Assembly (NCBI RefSeq): GCF_000931445.1
Contig: NZ_CP010849.1
Location: 7,564,001 to 7,628,000 of the forward strand
DNA length: 64,000 nucleotides
Direction: 5' to 3'
Source of the DNA: Streptomyces cyaneogriseus subsp. noncyanogenus
GTDB taxonomy: Bacteria > Actinomycetota > Actinomycetes > Streptomycetales > Streptomycetaceae
Positions 47,683 through 56,425 of this stretch are shown piece by piece. The notes below the pieces were generated by a model. It saw nothing but the letters and a program-made list of their open reading frames with translations. It made no database searches and had not been told where the DNA came from. Numbering within the stretch: position 1 is the first letter of the stretch; the number at the start of each line of letters is the position of its first letter. A program made the translations under genes and the position numbers.

Positions 47683-50400
47683 TCACGGAATGGGCTGCTC
47701 CGCCCAGATGACCTTGCCCCCCGGTGTGTAACGGGTGCCCCAGCGCTCGGCGATCTGGGCGACGAGGAACAGCCCCCGCCCACCCTCGTCCGTCATGGCC
47801 GCGTAGCGCAGGTGGGGCGAGGTGTTGCTGCTGTCGGCCACCTCGCAGATCAGCGTGCGGTCGCGCAGCACACGGACCCGGATGGGCTCCCCGCCGTACC
47901 GGATCGCGTTGGTGACCAGCTCGCTCAGCAGCAGTTCCGTCGTGAACGACAGCTCGTCCAGGCCCCACTGCGCCAGCCGCCGGGTGACCCGGGCGCGCAC
48001 CTCGCCCACGGCGGCCGGGTCCGCCGGCACGTCCCACTCGGCGACCCGGTCCGGACCGAGGGCCCGGGTGCGGGCCACGAGCAGGGCGATGTCGTCGCCG
48101 GGCCGGGCCGGGAGCCGGGCGTCCAGGACGGCCCGGCAGGTCTCCTCCGGTGTCGGGCCGGAGCTCGCCAGGGCCCCGCGCAGCCGCTCCAGCCCCTCGT
48201 CGATGTCGTGTTCCCGGTCCTCCACGAGCCCGTCGGTGTAGAGGACCAGCCGGCTGCCCTCCTCCAGCTCCAGGTGAGCGGTCTCGAAGGGGAAGCCGCC
48301 GAGCCCCAGCGGCGGACCGGCCGGCACGTCGGGGAAGGCGACCGTGCCGTCCGGCCGGACCAGCACCGGCGGCGGATGACCGGCCCGGGCCGTCACACAG
48401 GTGCGGGAAACCGGATCGTAGACGGCGTACAGGCAGGTCGCGCCGGTGACCGGGGCGCTGTCGTCGACCGCCGCCTCGTCCTGGTCGATACGGCCGACCA
48501 GTTCGTCCAGCAGCGTGAGCAGCTCGTCCGGCGGCAGGTCCAGCGCGGAGAAGTTGTGCACCGCCGTCCGCAGGCGCCCCATGGTGGCCGCGGCGTGCAG
48601 CCCGTGGCCGACCACGTCGCCGACCACCAGCGCCACCCGGGACCCCGACAGCGGCAGGACGTCGAACCAGTCACCGCCCACGCCCGCCTGCGCCGGCAAG
48701 TACCGGTAGGCGATGTCCAGCGCGTTCTGGTCGGGCAGGCTGCGCGGCAGCAGACTGCGCTGGAGGGTCACCGCCATGCTGTGCTCGCGGGTGTAGCGGC
48801 GGGCGTTGTCGATGGAGACGGCGGCCCGGGCGACCAGTTCCTCGGCGAGCGCGAGCTCGTCCGCGTCGAACGGCTCGTGCCGCTCGGTGCGCCAGAAGCT
48901 GACCACGCCGAGGACCAGGGTGCCCGCCCGCAGGGGCACGGTGATCAGCGAGTGGACCCCGTACCGCACCACCTGCGCGGCGCGCTCCAGGTCCTGGGCG
49001 TGCCAGCCGGAGGCCCGGGCGAGGTCCGCTTCGAGCACCGGCCGGCCCGTGCGCAGGCTGTGGCCCTGCGGGGAGGACGCCACGAAGCGGATCTGCCGCC
49101 CCACCGGATAGAGCGGGGCGTCCTCGCGCACACCGCTGAGGGCGGTGCGGCGCAGCGGGGTGATCTCCTCCGGCCGGCCCCCCGCGAGGACGGCGTCGAA
49201 CAGGTCCACGGTGGCGAAGTCCGCGAACCGGGGGACGGCCAGTTCCGCCAGTTCCTCCGCGGTACGGGTGACGTCCAGGCTGGTGCCGACGCCCATGCTG
49301 GCGTCGTACAGCAGATCCAGGCGTTCGCGGGCGGTCTCGGCCCGGCCGGACAGGGCGCGCAGCTCCGTGGTGTCGCGCAGGGTGGCGACGGTGCCGGGCG
49401 GGCCGCCCTCGCTGTCCGTGGCCCGCTGGCTGACCGCCAGCAGCCGCTCCCCGACCAGATGCACCTCGTCCGTGGCGACCCGCCCGGAGGCCAGCAGGTC
49501 CGCCGTGTCGGACGGCAGCCCCAGATCGCGCACATGCCGTCCCTCCGCGTCGGCGGGCAGTGAGAGCAGACGGTGCGCCTCGTCGTTGGCGAGCAGCAGG
49601 GTGCCCCCGCCGCCGACGATCAGCACGCCCTCGCGGACGGCGTGCAGGACGGCGTCGTGGTGTTCGTACATCCGGGTCATCTCGTGCGGGCCGAGGCCGT
49701 GGGTCTGGCGCAGCAGCCGCCGGCTGACCAGCGCCGTGCCCGCCGTCGCCAGGACCAGCGCCACGCCCGCGGCGGAGAGCAGCAGCGGCAGTTGCCGGTC
49801 GGCGGTACCGCCCACGTGGTCCTTGGTGATGCCGGCCGCCACCAGACCCTCGACCGAGCCGTCCGGCCCCTTGACGGGCACCACGGCCTGCACCAGCGGC
49901 CCGATGGTCCCCTCGATCTCCTCCGTCACGGTCCGCCCGGCCAGCGCGGGGTCGATCGTCCCGACGAACCGCCTGCCGATCCGGTCCGGCTCGGGGTGCG
50001 TGTAGCGGACACCGTCGGTGTTCATGACGGTGATGAAGTCGACCCCCGTCGCCCTGCGGGCCGCCTCCGCGCGGGGTTGCAGCACGGCCGTGGGGTCGGG
50101 GCCGCGCAGCGCCTCGCGCAGGCCGGGCCCGTCGGCGAAGGCCGCGGCCACCGCGACCGACCGGTTGCGGGCCTCCACCGAGCTGTCGTGGCGGACCTGG
50201 AGCACCAGCGCGACCACGGCGGCCACCACCAGCAGCAGCACGATGACGATGTGCAGGACGAACACCTGTCCGGCGACGGTGCGCCCGGCCAGTGCCGCTC
50301 GCGCTCCCGCACCCCGTCCCCGCCGCGACCGCTCGGCGTCCGCCTGCCGCCGAGCGACCGGACCGCCGGGACGACGGGTCCGGTCTCCCGATCGACCCAT
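47683..50400 (-). CDS. Membrane-bound sensor PP2C phosphatase (Cache-PAS-GAF-SpoIIE-HATPase)
   Basis: A 905-residue multidomain regulator. Two transmembrane helices (about 45-68 and 195-215) flank an extracytoplasmic CitA/DcuS-like sensor domain (RRATGVDFITVMNTDGVRYT, HPEPDRIGRRFVGT). A PAS domain follows (about 230-340), then GAF (about 360-510), a SpoIIE phosphatase (GVGGDWFDVLPL and VVGDVVGHGLHAAATM, metal-binding Asp residues), and a C-terminal RsbW-like ATPase (ELLLSELVTNAIRYGG, DEGGRGLFLV). It should dephosphorylate STAS antagonists and bind them or a sigma factor. Starts at 50400 (ATG) or 50412 are both possible; neither has a strong ribosome site. Confidence 0.9.
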   Translation of the reverse strand: MGRSGDRTRRPGGPVARRQADAERSRRGRGAGARAALAGRTVAGQVFVLHIVIVLLLVVAAVVALVLQVRHDSSVEARNRSVAVAAAFADGPGLREALRGPDPTAVLQPRAEAARRATGVDFITVMNTDGVRYTHPEPDRIGRRFVGTIDPALAGRTVTEEIEGTIGPLVQAVVPVKGPDGSVEGLVAAGITKDHVGGTADRQLPLLLSAAGVALVLATAGTALVSRRLLRQTHGLGPHEMTRMYEHHDAVLHAVREGVLIVGGGGTLLLANDEAHRLLSLPADAEGRHVRDLGLPSDTADLLASGRVATDEVHLVGERLLAVSQRATDSEGGPPGTVATLRDTTELRALSGRAETARERLDLLYDASMGVGTSLDVTRTAEELAELAVPRFADFATVDLFDAVLAGGRPEEITPLRRTALSGVREDAPLYPVGRQIRFVASSPQGHSLRTGRPVLEADLARASGWHAQDLERAAQVVRYGVHSLITVPLRAGTLVLGVVSFWRTERHEPFDADELALAEELVARAAVSIDNARRYTREHSMAVTLQRSLLPRSLPDQNALDIAYRYLPAQAGVGGDWFDVLPLSGSRVALVVGDVVGHGLHAAATMGRLRTAVHNFSALDLPPDELLTLLDELVGRIDQDEAAVDDSAPVTGATCLYAVYDPVSRTCVTARAGHPPPVLVRPDGTVAFPDVPAGPPLGLGGFPFETAHLELEEGSRLVLYTDGLVEDREHDIDEGLERLRGALASSGPTPEETCRAVLDARLPARPGDDIALLVARTRALGPDRVAEWDVPADPAAVGEVRARVTRRLAQWGLDELSFTTELLLSELVTNAIRYGGEPIRVRVLRDRTLICEVADSSNTSPHLRYAAMTDEGGRGLFLVAQIAERWGTRYTPGGKVIWAEQPIP

Positions 50401-50638
50401 CAGCCGGACCATGTGCCCATGTCTACACTGCCGGGCCCCGGGAGGCGAGACACGTTCCCCCGGGTGCCGGGTCCGGTCCGCGCCGTCCGGCACGGCACGG
50501 GCGCGGCCGCGGCGCCGTGCCCACCGGGGCGGGCCCCTGACCGGACGGCGCCGCGGACCGGGAGGCGGTACTGCCGTCCGGGCGCCTCGACGCCGGCCCG
50601 GCGGCCCGGCGCCGGGCGGGCCACGACGGCCGGGGGCC

Positions 50639-53236
50639 TCACGCCCGCCTCCCCGGGCCGGGGCGGTGGACCGCGAGCAGCAGGGCGATGTCGTCGGGGC
50701 GGTCCGCGGCGTGCCGCGCCCGCGCGGTGAGCCGGTCGGCCACGGCCGCCAGGGAGTGGTCCGGCGCGGACGAGGCGGGATCGCCGTACCGCGCCAGGGC
50801 CACCCGCAGGGCGCCGATGCCGTCGTCGATGTCGGTGCCCGGCCGCTCCACCAGCCCGTCCGTGTAGAGGGCCAGGAGGGCGCCGGGCTCCACCTCCAGA
50901 TCGGTCACCGGATAGTCGGCCTGCGGATCGACCCCGAGGACGACCCCGCCCGGAACGTCCAGCACCCGGGTACGCCCGTCCGGGTGACGCAGCAGCGGTG
51001 GGGGGTGTCCCGCCCTCGCGGCGCACGCCAGACCGGTGGACGGATCGAAGCGGATGTAGCAGCAGCTCGCGAACAGGCCGGAATCCAGGTCGATCAGCAG
51101 ACGGTTGGTGCCGCTCAACACCTCGTCCGGCGGATGGCCGCCGAGCGCGAAGGCCCGTACCGCGCTGCGGAGCTGCCCCATCGTGGCCGCCGCCTGGGCG
51201 CCGTGCCCCTGCACATCGCCGATCACCAGGGCCAGGGCGTCCCCCGACGCCACGACGTCGTACCAGTCGCCTCCCACGTCCATGCCCTGCGTGCCCGGCA
51301 GATAGCGTCCCGCGGTCTCCAGCACCGGGTGGTCGGGCAGCCGCCGGGGCAGCAGCGCGTGCTGGAGCCCGCGGGCGACCGCGGCCTCCGTCTCGTAGCG
51401 CTGGGCCTTCTCCATGGCGTGCGCGATGAGCCCGGCGAGGGCGGTCAGCACCGTGCGCTCCTCGGCGCTGAAGGCGCGGGAGCGGTCGAAGCCCAGGATG
51501 CAGGAGCCCACCGGGCGCCCCGAGGCGATCAGCGGCAGGAAGGCCCGGGCGCCCTCTTCCGCGTCCAGCGCGATGCCCGGGTAGGAGGCGGCCAGTGCCC
51601 GCATCGAGTCGAAGAAGAGCGGACGCCCGCTGGTGAGCGTCTCGACCCCGGGCAGGCGGGCGTCCAGCCCGACGCCCTCGAACCGGGCGAGGAAGCCCGG
51701 CGGGAAGCCCGTCTCCCAGGCCAGGTACAGATGCCGCTCCTGGAGGAGGTAGATGGCGAGCCGCCGGCCGCCGAACGCCGGGAGCAGCTCCCGCACCACC
51801 ACGGCGGACACCTGGCGGGCGGTGACCGCCTCCGACAGGGCGACGGCGAGGACGATGGGGCGGTACAGCGGCGCCGTCGACGCGGCGACGGGCACCGGGG
51901 GCCCGGCCACGGTGAGATCCGCCGGGGGCCCGGGCGCCGGCGCGTCGGCAGGCCCGGGCACGGCGTCCGGGGTGGCCGTGCTGTCCGGGGTGCCCGCGGG
52001 GTCCAGGGAGACGTCCACCACCCGGTTGGCGGGACGGACGGTGCACGCCAGCAGGTCCGGCCCGGGATGGACGGACAGGGCCAGCCAGTCGCCCTCGAAG
52101 GGCTGCGGCTCCGTCGTACGGCCGAGGCCGGAGGGGCGGCGGACATGGAAGCCGACTGGATCCGGGGCCAGCAGGGCGGCCCGCAGATGGTCCTCGAACG
52201 CGGTTTGGTCGGACCACGGCACGGCCTCCCACAGCGAGTGGCCGAGCAGTGCCGCGCGCGACCGCCCCAGCAACCGGGCGGCGCGCGCGTTGACGTAGAC
52301 GAACGTCCCCAGCCGGTCCAGGCCGAAGACGCCGTCCGGCAGCAGATCGGCCACGGCGTCGGCCACCGGGCCGGGCCCGGGATCGCGTACGGAGCCCCGC
52401 ACCGGGCCGGCACCGGGCTGCGCCGCGGACGGCCGCCACAGCTCCACCACGCGCAGCGCACCCTCCGCCGACCTCAGATGCAGGGGCAGCGGCGGCGGCC
52501 GGCCGGCCGCCGTCTGCCGCAGCGCGGCCGCGAACCGGTGCCCGTCGCCCGGGGCCATGGCGTCCGTGAGCGCGTCCACGGTGAGGGCCGCCCGGTCCGC
52601 CGGTACGCCGATCAGGTCGCGCAGCGGGTCGTCCACGGCCACCTCGCCCGTGCCGGGGTCCCAGGAGAAGCTCCCGGCCCGCTGCTTCGGCCGCCGGGCG
52701 GCGGGCGGCCGGACGCACAGCGGCTCGCCCTCCCAGGCGACCGGCGAGCCGTCCGCCTCCTCCGCTTCTACCAGGGCCGCGCCCAGCTCCCGGGCCAGCA
52801 CCGCCAGGCGGTCGACGCCCTCCAGCACCTCGGCGGCGTCCGCCACGGCCGGCCGCAGCACGGTCAGCACCCCGAAGCTCCGCCCGCCCCCGGTCACGGG
52901 CACGTGCAGCGACCCGAACCGGAACGGCAGTCCGGCCGCGAACTGGGGATAGCGGCGCATCGTCTCGGCCGGATTGGGCAGTACGACCGGCACGCCGAGC
53001 CGGTAGGCGTCGGCGACCGGGAACGGGCGGTCGACGTGCATCCGCCACCAGGGCCTGAACAGCGGCCCGGGCAGCCCGGCAAGTACGGAAAGGCGCAGCA
53101 TTCCGGGGGTGCGGGACCGCAGGTAGACCCCGCCCGCGAGGCCGCCGGTCGCGCTGATCGCCTCCGTGGAGGTGTCGATCAGCGGCGTCACCGGCCGCCC
53201 GGGCCTCCGGTGTGCGTCCTCGGTGCCTGACGTCAT
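50639..53236 (-). CDS. Cytoplasmic sensor PP2C phosphatase (GAF-PAS-GAF-SpoIIE)
   Basis: An 865-residue soluble regulator. The N-terminal GAF (about 20-170) is followed by two PAS-like regions (about 190-420; LLPDGVFGLDRLGTFVYVN, ARAARLLGRSRAALLGHSLW), a second GAF (about 470-620), and a C-terminal SpoIIE phosphatase (DVGGDWYDVVASGDALALVI, GDVQGHGAQAAATM, YTDGLVERPG). It lacks the kinase domain of its neighbour. The ATG at 53236 follows ACGAGGTGGGCCG. Probably a second input to the same partner-switching system. Confidence 0.9.
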   Translation of the reverse strand: MTSGTEDAHRRPGRPVTPLIDTSTEAISATGGLAGGVYLRSRTPGMLRLSVLAGLPGPLFRPWWRMHVDRPFPVADAYRLGVPVVLPNPAETMRRYPQFAAGLPFRFGSLHVPVTGGGRSFGVLTVLRPAVADAAEVLEGVDRLAVLARELGAALVEAEEADGSPVAWEGEPLCVRPPAARRPKQRAGSFSWDPGTGEVAVDDPLRDLIGVPADRAALTVDALTDAMAPGDGHRFAAALRQTAAGRPPPLPLHLRSAEGALRVVELWRPSAAQPGAGPVRGSVRDPGPGPVADAVADLLPDGVFGLDRLGTFVYVNARAARLLGRSRAALLGHSLWEAVPWSDQTAFEDHLRAALLAPDPVGFHVRRPSGLGRTTEPQPFEGDWLALSVHPGPDLLACTVRPANRVVDVSLDPAGTPDSTATPDAVPGPADAPAPGPPADLTVAGPPVPVAASTAPLYRPIVLAVALSEAVTARQVSAVVVRELLPAFGGRRLAIYLLQERHLYLAWETGFPPGFLARFEGVGLDARLPGVETLTSGRPLFFDSMRALAASYPGIALDAEEGARAFLPLIASGRPVGSCILGFDRSRAFSAEERTVLTALAGLIAHAMEKAQRYETEAAVARGLQHALLPRRLPDHPVLETAGRYLPGTQGMDVGGDWYDVVASGDALALVIGDVQGHGAQAAATMGQLRSAVRAFALGGHPPDEVLSGTNRLLIDLDSGLFASCCYIRFDPSTGLACAARAGHPPPLLRHPDGRTRVLDVPGGVVLGVDPQADYPVTDLEVEPGALLALYTDGLVERPGTDIDDGIGALRVALARYGDPASSAPDHSLAAVADRLTARARHAADRPDDIALLLAVHRPGPGRRA

Positions 53237-53433
53237 CGGCCCACCTCGTCCGTGCCCCGTCACGCGGCGACACAGCAAGGATGCGTCACGGCATCCGGGC
53301 GCGCACCCGGACGGCGGGCGGGGGGCGGCCGGGGGAAAGAGGCCCCGGCCCGCACCGGGCGGCCGGGAGGCGGGGCCATGCCGTGGCCGAGCTCCGGTGC
53401 GGGCCGCCGAGCCACCGGCCGCGGCCCCGGGGA

Positions 53434-53799
53434 TCAGGTGCCGGGAAGCACCGTCCGGGACGCCCCGGGCGCGAGGGCGGGGGCGTCGGTGTCGAGATCA
53501 CGGTGACAGCCGCGCAGCTCGTAGCGGGCGCGGAGCACGGCGGCGGCCTCCTCGCGGGGGATCGAGGTCAGGCCGAAGTGCTGATGGGCACAGGCCAGTA
53601 CGTCGTCGACGGTGACCCGGCCGCGGGGCGCCCGCTCGTCCGCGCCCTGCGCGCCGGCCCCCCGGCGCGCCGCCAGGGCACGGCGCCGCGCCTGGATGGC
53701 GATGTCGGCCGCCACTCCCAACTGCGCCCGGACATGACGCGCGCGGTGCGCGGCGGACTCGCGTGCGGCACCGCCCCTGCGGCGAACCAGACGTTTCAT
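53434..53799 (-). CDS. Small basic protein of unknown function
   Basis: A 121-residue, Arg/Ala-rich protein (MKRLVRRRGGAARESAAHRA, AADIAIQARRRALAARRGAG) with a more ordered C-terminal part: VTVDDVLACAHQHFGLTSIP, then REEAAAVLRARYELRGCHRD. The ATG at 53799 follows AAGGGGGGCAGTG. A sigma-B-like promoter lies upstream, which fits its place inside the stress block. I do not recognise a family. Confidence 0.65.
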   Translation of the reverse strand: MKRLVRRRGGAARESAAHRARHVRAQLGVAADIAIQARRRALAARRGAGAQGADERAPRGRVTVDDVLACAHQHFGLTSIPREEAAAVLRARYELRGCHRDLDTDAPALAPGASRTVLPGT

Positions 53800-53870
53800 C
53801 ACTGCCCCCCTTGTCCTCGGCCGCCGAACCGGGCGGCACACCTCGGTGAGTGAAGTCGTGTCAGTTCCCC

Positions 53871-53895
53871 TTACCCGTCGAAACGATGTCCAGGC
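53871..53895 (-). promoter_or_regulatory. Sigma-B-like promoter upstream of the small basic protein gene
   Basis: On the minus strand GCCT (53895-53892), a 15-base spacer, and GGGTAA (53876-53871), matching GNNT-N14-16-GGGTA. It lies 72 bp before the ATG at 53799. Confidence 0.45.
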
Positions 53896-54083
53896 ATCGG
53901 TCGCCGTGATCCGGACACCCGTGTGCCGGCCCGGCGGCACGTCCCGGTCCATCATGTCCAAAACGCTGCGGGACCAGCGGAACTTCACGCAAAACAATGG
54001 GGAGTACGGGTTCGATGCGTATCGTGAGGGACCAGGGTCCTTGCTTCCAAGAAGGGGCCCAGGACCGGACGGTGAGGCTCCAC

Positions 54084-54512
54084 ATGACTCCGGCGCACAG
54101 GTCTGATGCCGTTGATCGCTCCGCGGTGTCCACGGTCGTGGACTTCGACGGCGGTACGGAGGTGATCCCTGCCGCCCGGGACGTCGTCGAGGACTTCGTC
54201 GCCCGGCTCGGCGAGGCGGGGGTGCGGACGGGCGACACCTTCCTGGACTCGGCGCGGCTGGTGACGAGTGAACTGGTGACGAACGCCCTGCGGCACGCGC
54301 CGGGCCCGTGCCGGCTGCGGATGACCGTGGTCGACGGCAGCGTCGAGATCGCGGTGTCGGACACCGGCGACGGGTTCCCGACGTTCCTGCCGCGCGACCC
54401 CCAGCGGATCGGCCGGCACGGCCTGGAGATCGTGACGCGGCTGTGCGACCAGGTCATCACCAAGCCCGACGCCACGGGCAAGACCGTGTACGCGCGTCTG
54501 CCCCTGACCTGA
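54084..54512 (+). CDS. RsbW-like anti-sigma factor / serine kinase (HATPase)
   Basis: A 142-residue GHKL ATPase. The N-box is LVTSELVTNALRHAPG, the G1 box is VSDTGDGFP, and the G2 segment is IGRHGLEIVTRLCD. Proteins of this type bind a sigma factor or phosphorylate a STAS antagonist. The ATG at 54084 is preferred because CGGTGAGGCTCCAC precedes it; in-frame ATGs at 54015 and 53997 would add a short basic extension. It converges on the STAS gene, its likely partner. Confidence 0.85.
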   Translation: MTPAHRSDAVDRSAVSTVVDFDGGTEVIPAARDVVEDFVARLGEAGVRTGDTFLDSARLVTSELVTNALRHAPGPCRLRMTVVDGSVEIAVSDTGDGFPTFLPRDPQRIGRHGLEIVTRLCDQVITKPDATGKTVYARLPLT

Positions 54513-54548
54513 GACCGCCGCCCTCCGGCGCGCCGGGGGGCGGCGGTC
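54513..54548. terminator. Hairpin between the anti-sigma and STAS genes
   Basis: GACCGCCGCCC (54513-54523) pairs exactly with GGGCGGCGGTC (54538-54548) directly after the stop of the kinase gene. Confidence 0.7.
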
Positions 54549-54561
54549 GGCTGACGGCGGC

Positions 54562-54903
54562 TCAGGCGGCCAGTGCCGCCGCCACCGACGGGTAACTGGG
54601 AATGAGCGCGTCCACCCCCACCAGCTCCAGGACGCGCCGCACGGCCTGCTGCGGCGCGGCCAGCCGGAGCCAGACTCCGCCGGCCTCGGCGGCCTGATGG
54701 GCGGTGATCAGCGCGTTGATGCCGCTGGAGTCCATGAAGGTGACCCCTGCCAGGTCGGCGACGGCGCCCCGCCCCGTCCGCAGACACGACAGCAGCACCT
54801 CGCGGAAGCGGACGCTGCCGTCGAGATCGATCTCTCCCGCGACGGTCACGAGACAGACGCCGTCGTCCGTGGTGGTACGGGTGATCAGCAGCCGCTCGGG
54901 CAT
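54562..54903 (-). CDS. STAS domain anti-sigma factor antagonist
   Basis: A 113-residue SpoIIAA/RsbV-like protein. LVTVAGEIDLDGSVRFREVL opens the fold and AGVTFMDSSGINALITAH carries the phosphorylatable Ser of the DSSG loop. Phosphorylation by an RsbW-type kinase (encoded convergently) and dephosphorylation by SpoIIE phosphatases (encoded nearby) would switch it. The ATG at 54903 follows GAGGGAACGGCG; a GTG at 54927 is an alternative. Confidence 0.9.
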   Translation of the reverse strand: MPERLLITRTTTDDGVCLVTVAGEIDLDGSVRFREVLLSCLRTGRGAVADLAGVTFMDSSGINALITAHQAAEAGGVWLRLAAPQQAVRRVLELVGVDALIPSYPSVAAALAA

Positions 54904-55073
54904 CGCCGTTCCCTCGGTGTCCGCCACACTTCCTCACTTCCGAGTCCGTCTTCGACCGTGGTCGGTGACCATGATGGCAGGGCGCCGCGGAGGTGCGGAG
55001 GGGCGATCAGGACTTCGGTCTCGGGGCAGACGGCGGAAGTGATGTCCCACCGACCCGAGGAGGCACCGTCACC

Positions 55074-55967
55074 GTGGCCGTCCCTGCCCGCCGTATACGA
55101 TCCGGCCGACGCCGGCAGCCGTTCGACCTGCGCAGGACGGCCGTGTTCTTCGGCCTCCTCGCCATCCTCCTGATCATCGTGGGGTTCACCGTCCGCATGG
55201 CGGCCGACCTCGTCGACCGGCGCCCCGTCTGGGCGCTGGTCCTGGCCCTGGCCGGCGGTGCGGGCGCGCTGTCCCTGTGGCACCGCCGCCACCGCCTCTC
55301 CGTCTCCCGCGCCGCGCGCCAGGCCGGTGCCGCGCTGGACGAGGCCGCGCGTACGGCGGTCGACGTCTGGGAGGAGCCCGCCCGCCCCGGGGAGCCGGTG
55401 GCGGGGGAGGGCGCGCAGGGGCGAGGTCTGGCCGCGGTGCCCACCGGCCGGGCCGGTGCCGCCGATCACACCGCTGTCGCCGCATACACCGTCGCCCCCA
55501 CCGCGGCCGTCGAGCCGGCGGCCGCCACCGACGCGGCCGTGGCCGAAACGGCCCCGGACACCGGCTACGAAGCCCTCGATCCGGACGAGTTCGAGCACGC
55601 GGTGGCCGCGCTCTGCGTGCGCGACGGGTGCCGCGAGGCCGAGGTGGTCGGCGGGGCCGGTGACCTCGGCGCCGACGTCCTGGCCGTGGCCCCGGACGGA
55701 CGCCGCGTCGTCATCCAGTGCAAGCGCTACGGCGACGGCACCACCGTCGGCTCCCAGGATCTCCAGCGCTTCGGCGGCACCTGCTTCGCCGTGCACGGGG
55801 CGGATGTCGCGGTCGTCGTCACCACCAGTGCCTTCACCGCCCCCGCGATCGACTACGCGCGGCAGTGCGGGATCGTGTGCGTGGACGGGGAGGCCCTGCG
55901 GGCCTGGCGCGCGGGCGCCGGGCCGCGACCGTGGGAGACGCCCGAGGCCGACGCCGGTCCCTGCTGA
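55074..55967 (+). CDS. Membrane-anchored Mrr-type restriction endonuclease-like protein
   Basis: A 297-residue protein. Two N-terminal transmembrane helices (about 22-42 and 52-70) precede an Ala/Pro-rich linker (100-160) and a C-terminal Mrr_cat nuclease domain. Glu174, Asp201 (GDLGADVLAV) and Gln215-x-Lys217 (VVIQCKRYG) form the PD-(D/E)xK active site in its QxK version, and VGSQDLQRFGGTCFAVHGAD continues the fold. The GTG at 55074 is chosen from GAGGAGG ten bases upstream. No methyltransferase lies nearby, so it could be a type IV enzyme acting on modified DNA, or a nuclease for other DNA at the membrane. Confidence 0.85.
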   Translation: MAVPARRIRSGRRRQPFDLRRTAVFFGLLAILLIIVGFTVRMAADLVDRRPVWALVLALAGGAGALSLWHRRHRLSVSRAARQAGAALDEAARTAVDVWEEPARPGEPVAGEGAQGRGLAAVPTGRAGAADHTAVAAYTVAPTAAVEPAAATDAAVAETAPDTGYEALDPDEFEHAVAALCVRDGCREAEVVGGAGDLGADVLAVAPDGRRVVIQCKRYGDGTTVGSQDLQRFGGTCFAVHGADVAVVVTTSAFTAPAIDYARQCGIVCVDGEALRAWRAGAGPRPWETPEADAGPC

Positions 55968-56018
55968 CCGCCGGGCGGCCGGCGAGGCGCTCGGCGCGCG
56001 GAATCACGCCCCCCTGAC

Positions 56019-56024
56019 TAGGGT
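56019..56024 (+). promoter_or_regulatory. Candidate -10 box TAGGGT
   Basis: TAGGGT lies eight bases before the GTG at 56033 with no ribosome-binding sequence between, suggesting a leaderless or nearly leaderless message. Confidence 0.4.
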
Positions 56025-56032
56025 CTTCTCGT

Positions 56033-56311
56033 GTGGCTAGCACTTTCGAGGAGCTCGTGGCGAAGTGGCGCGCGGCCGACCAGGCACACCGGCGGGTCGA
56101 GGAGCTGCGCCACTCCTACGGGCCGCCCACGCAGAATCTGTGGACCCAGCGGCAGTCCCACACCTATGAGACCGCCGTGCGGGCCTGGCGCGACCTGGAT
56201 CGCGACGTACAGGCCGCGGTGACCGGTTACGCCAAGGAGAACGGCCAGGCGCGGGACGCGGTGGAAGGGCAGGTGCGCGAGGCCGCCCAGGGCCCCGAGC
56301 CGGGCCTGTAG
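56033..56311 (+). CDS. Small helical protein of unknown function
   Basis: A 92-residue soluble, charged, helix-rich protein: FEELVAKWRAADQAHRRVEE, then ETAVRAWRDLDRDVQAAVTG. The GTG at 56033 lies just after a -10-like TAGGGT. I do not recognise a family. It is the last rightward gene before the leftward glpD-like gene. Confidence 0.65.
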   Translation: MASTFEELVAKWRAADQAHRRVEELRHSYGPPTQNLWTQRQSHTYETAVRAWRDLDRDVQAAVTGYAKENGQARDAVEGQVREAAQGPEPGL

Positions 56312-56425
56312 CAGGCACACGGCTCACGCGGGTCCGGAGCAGGGATCCCGGCCCACGCCGGGCCCCGCGCGGCGACACGTACGGGCCGCTGCCGGGCCGC
56401 GGGGCCGCCCGGTCCCGGCCCCGCG

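Noticed and set aside
50400..50638. A gene between the two SpoIIE phosphatase genes
   Set aside because: Open frames here are extensions of neighbouring shadows without motifs; the stretch is most likely promoter and spacer for the membrane-bound phosphatase gene.
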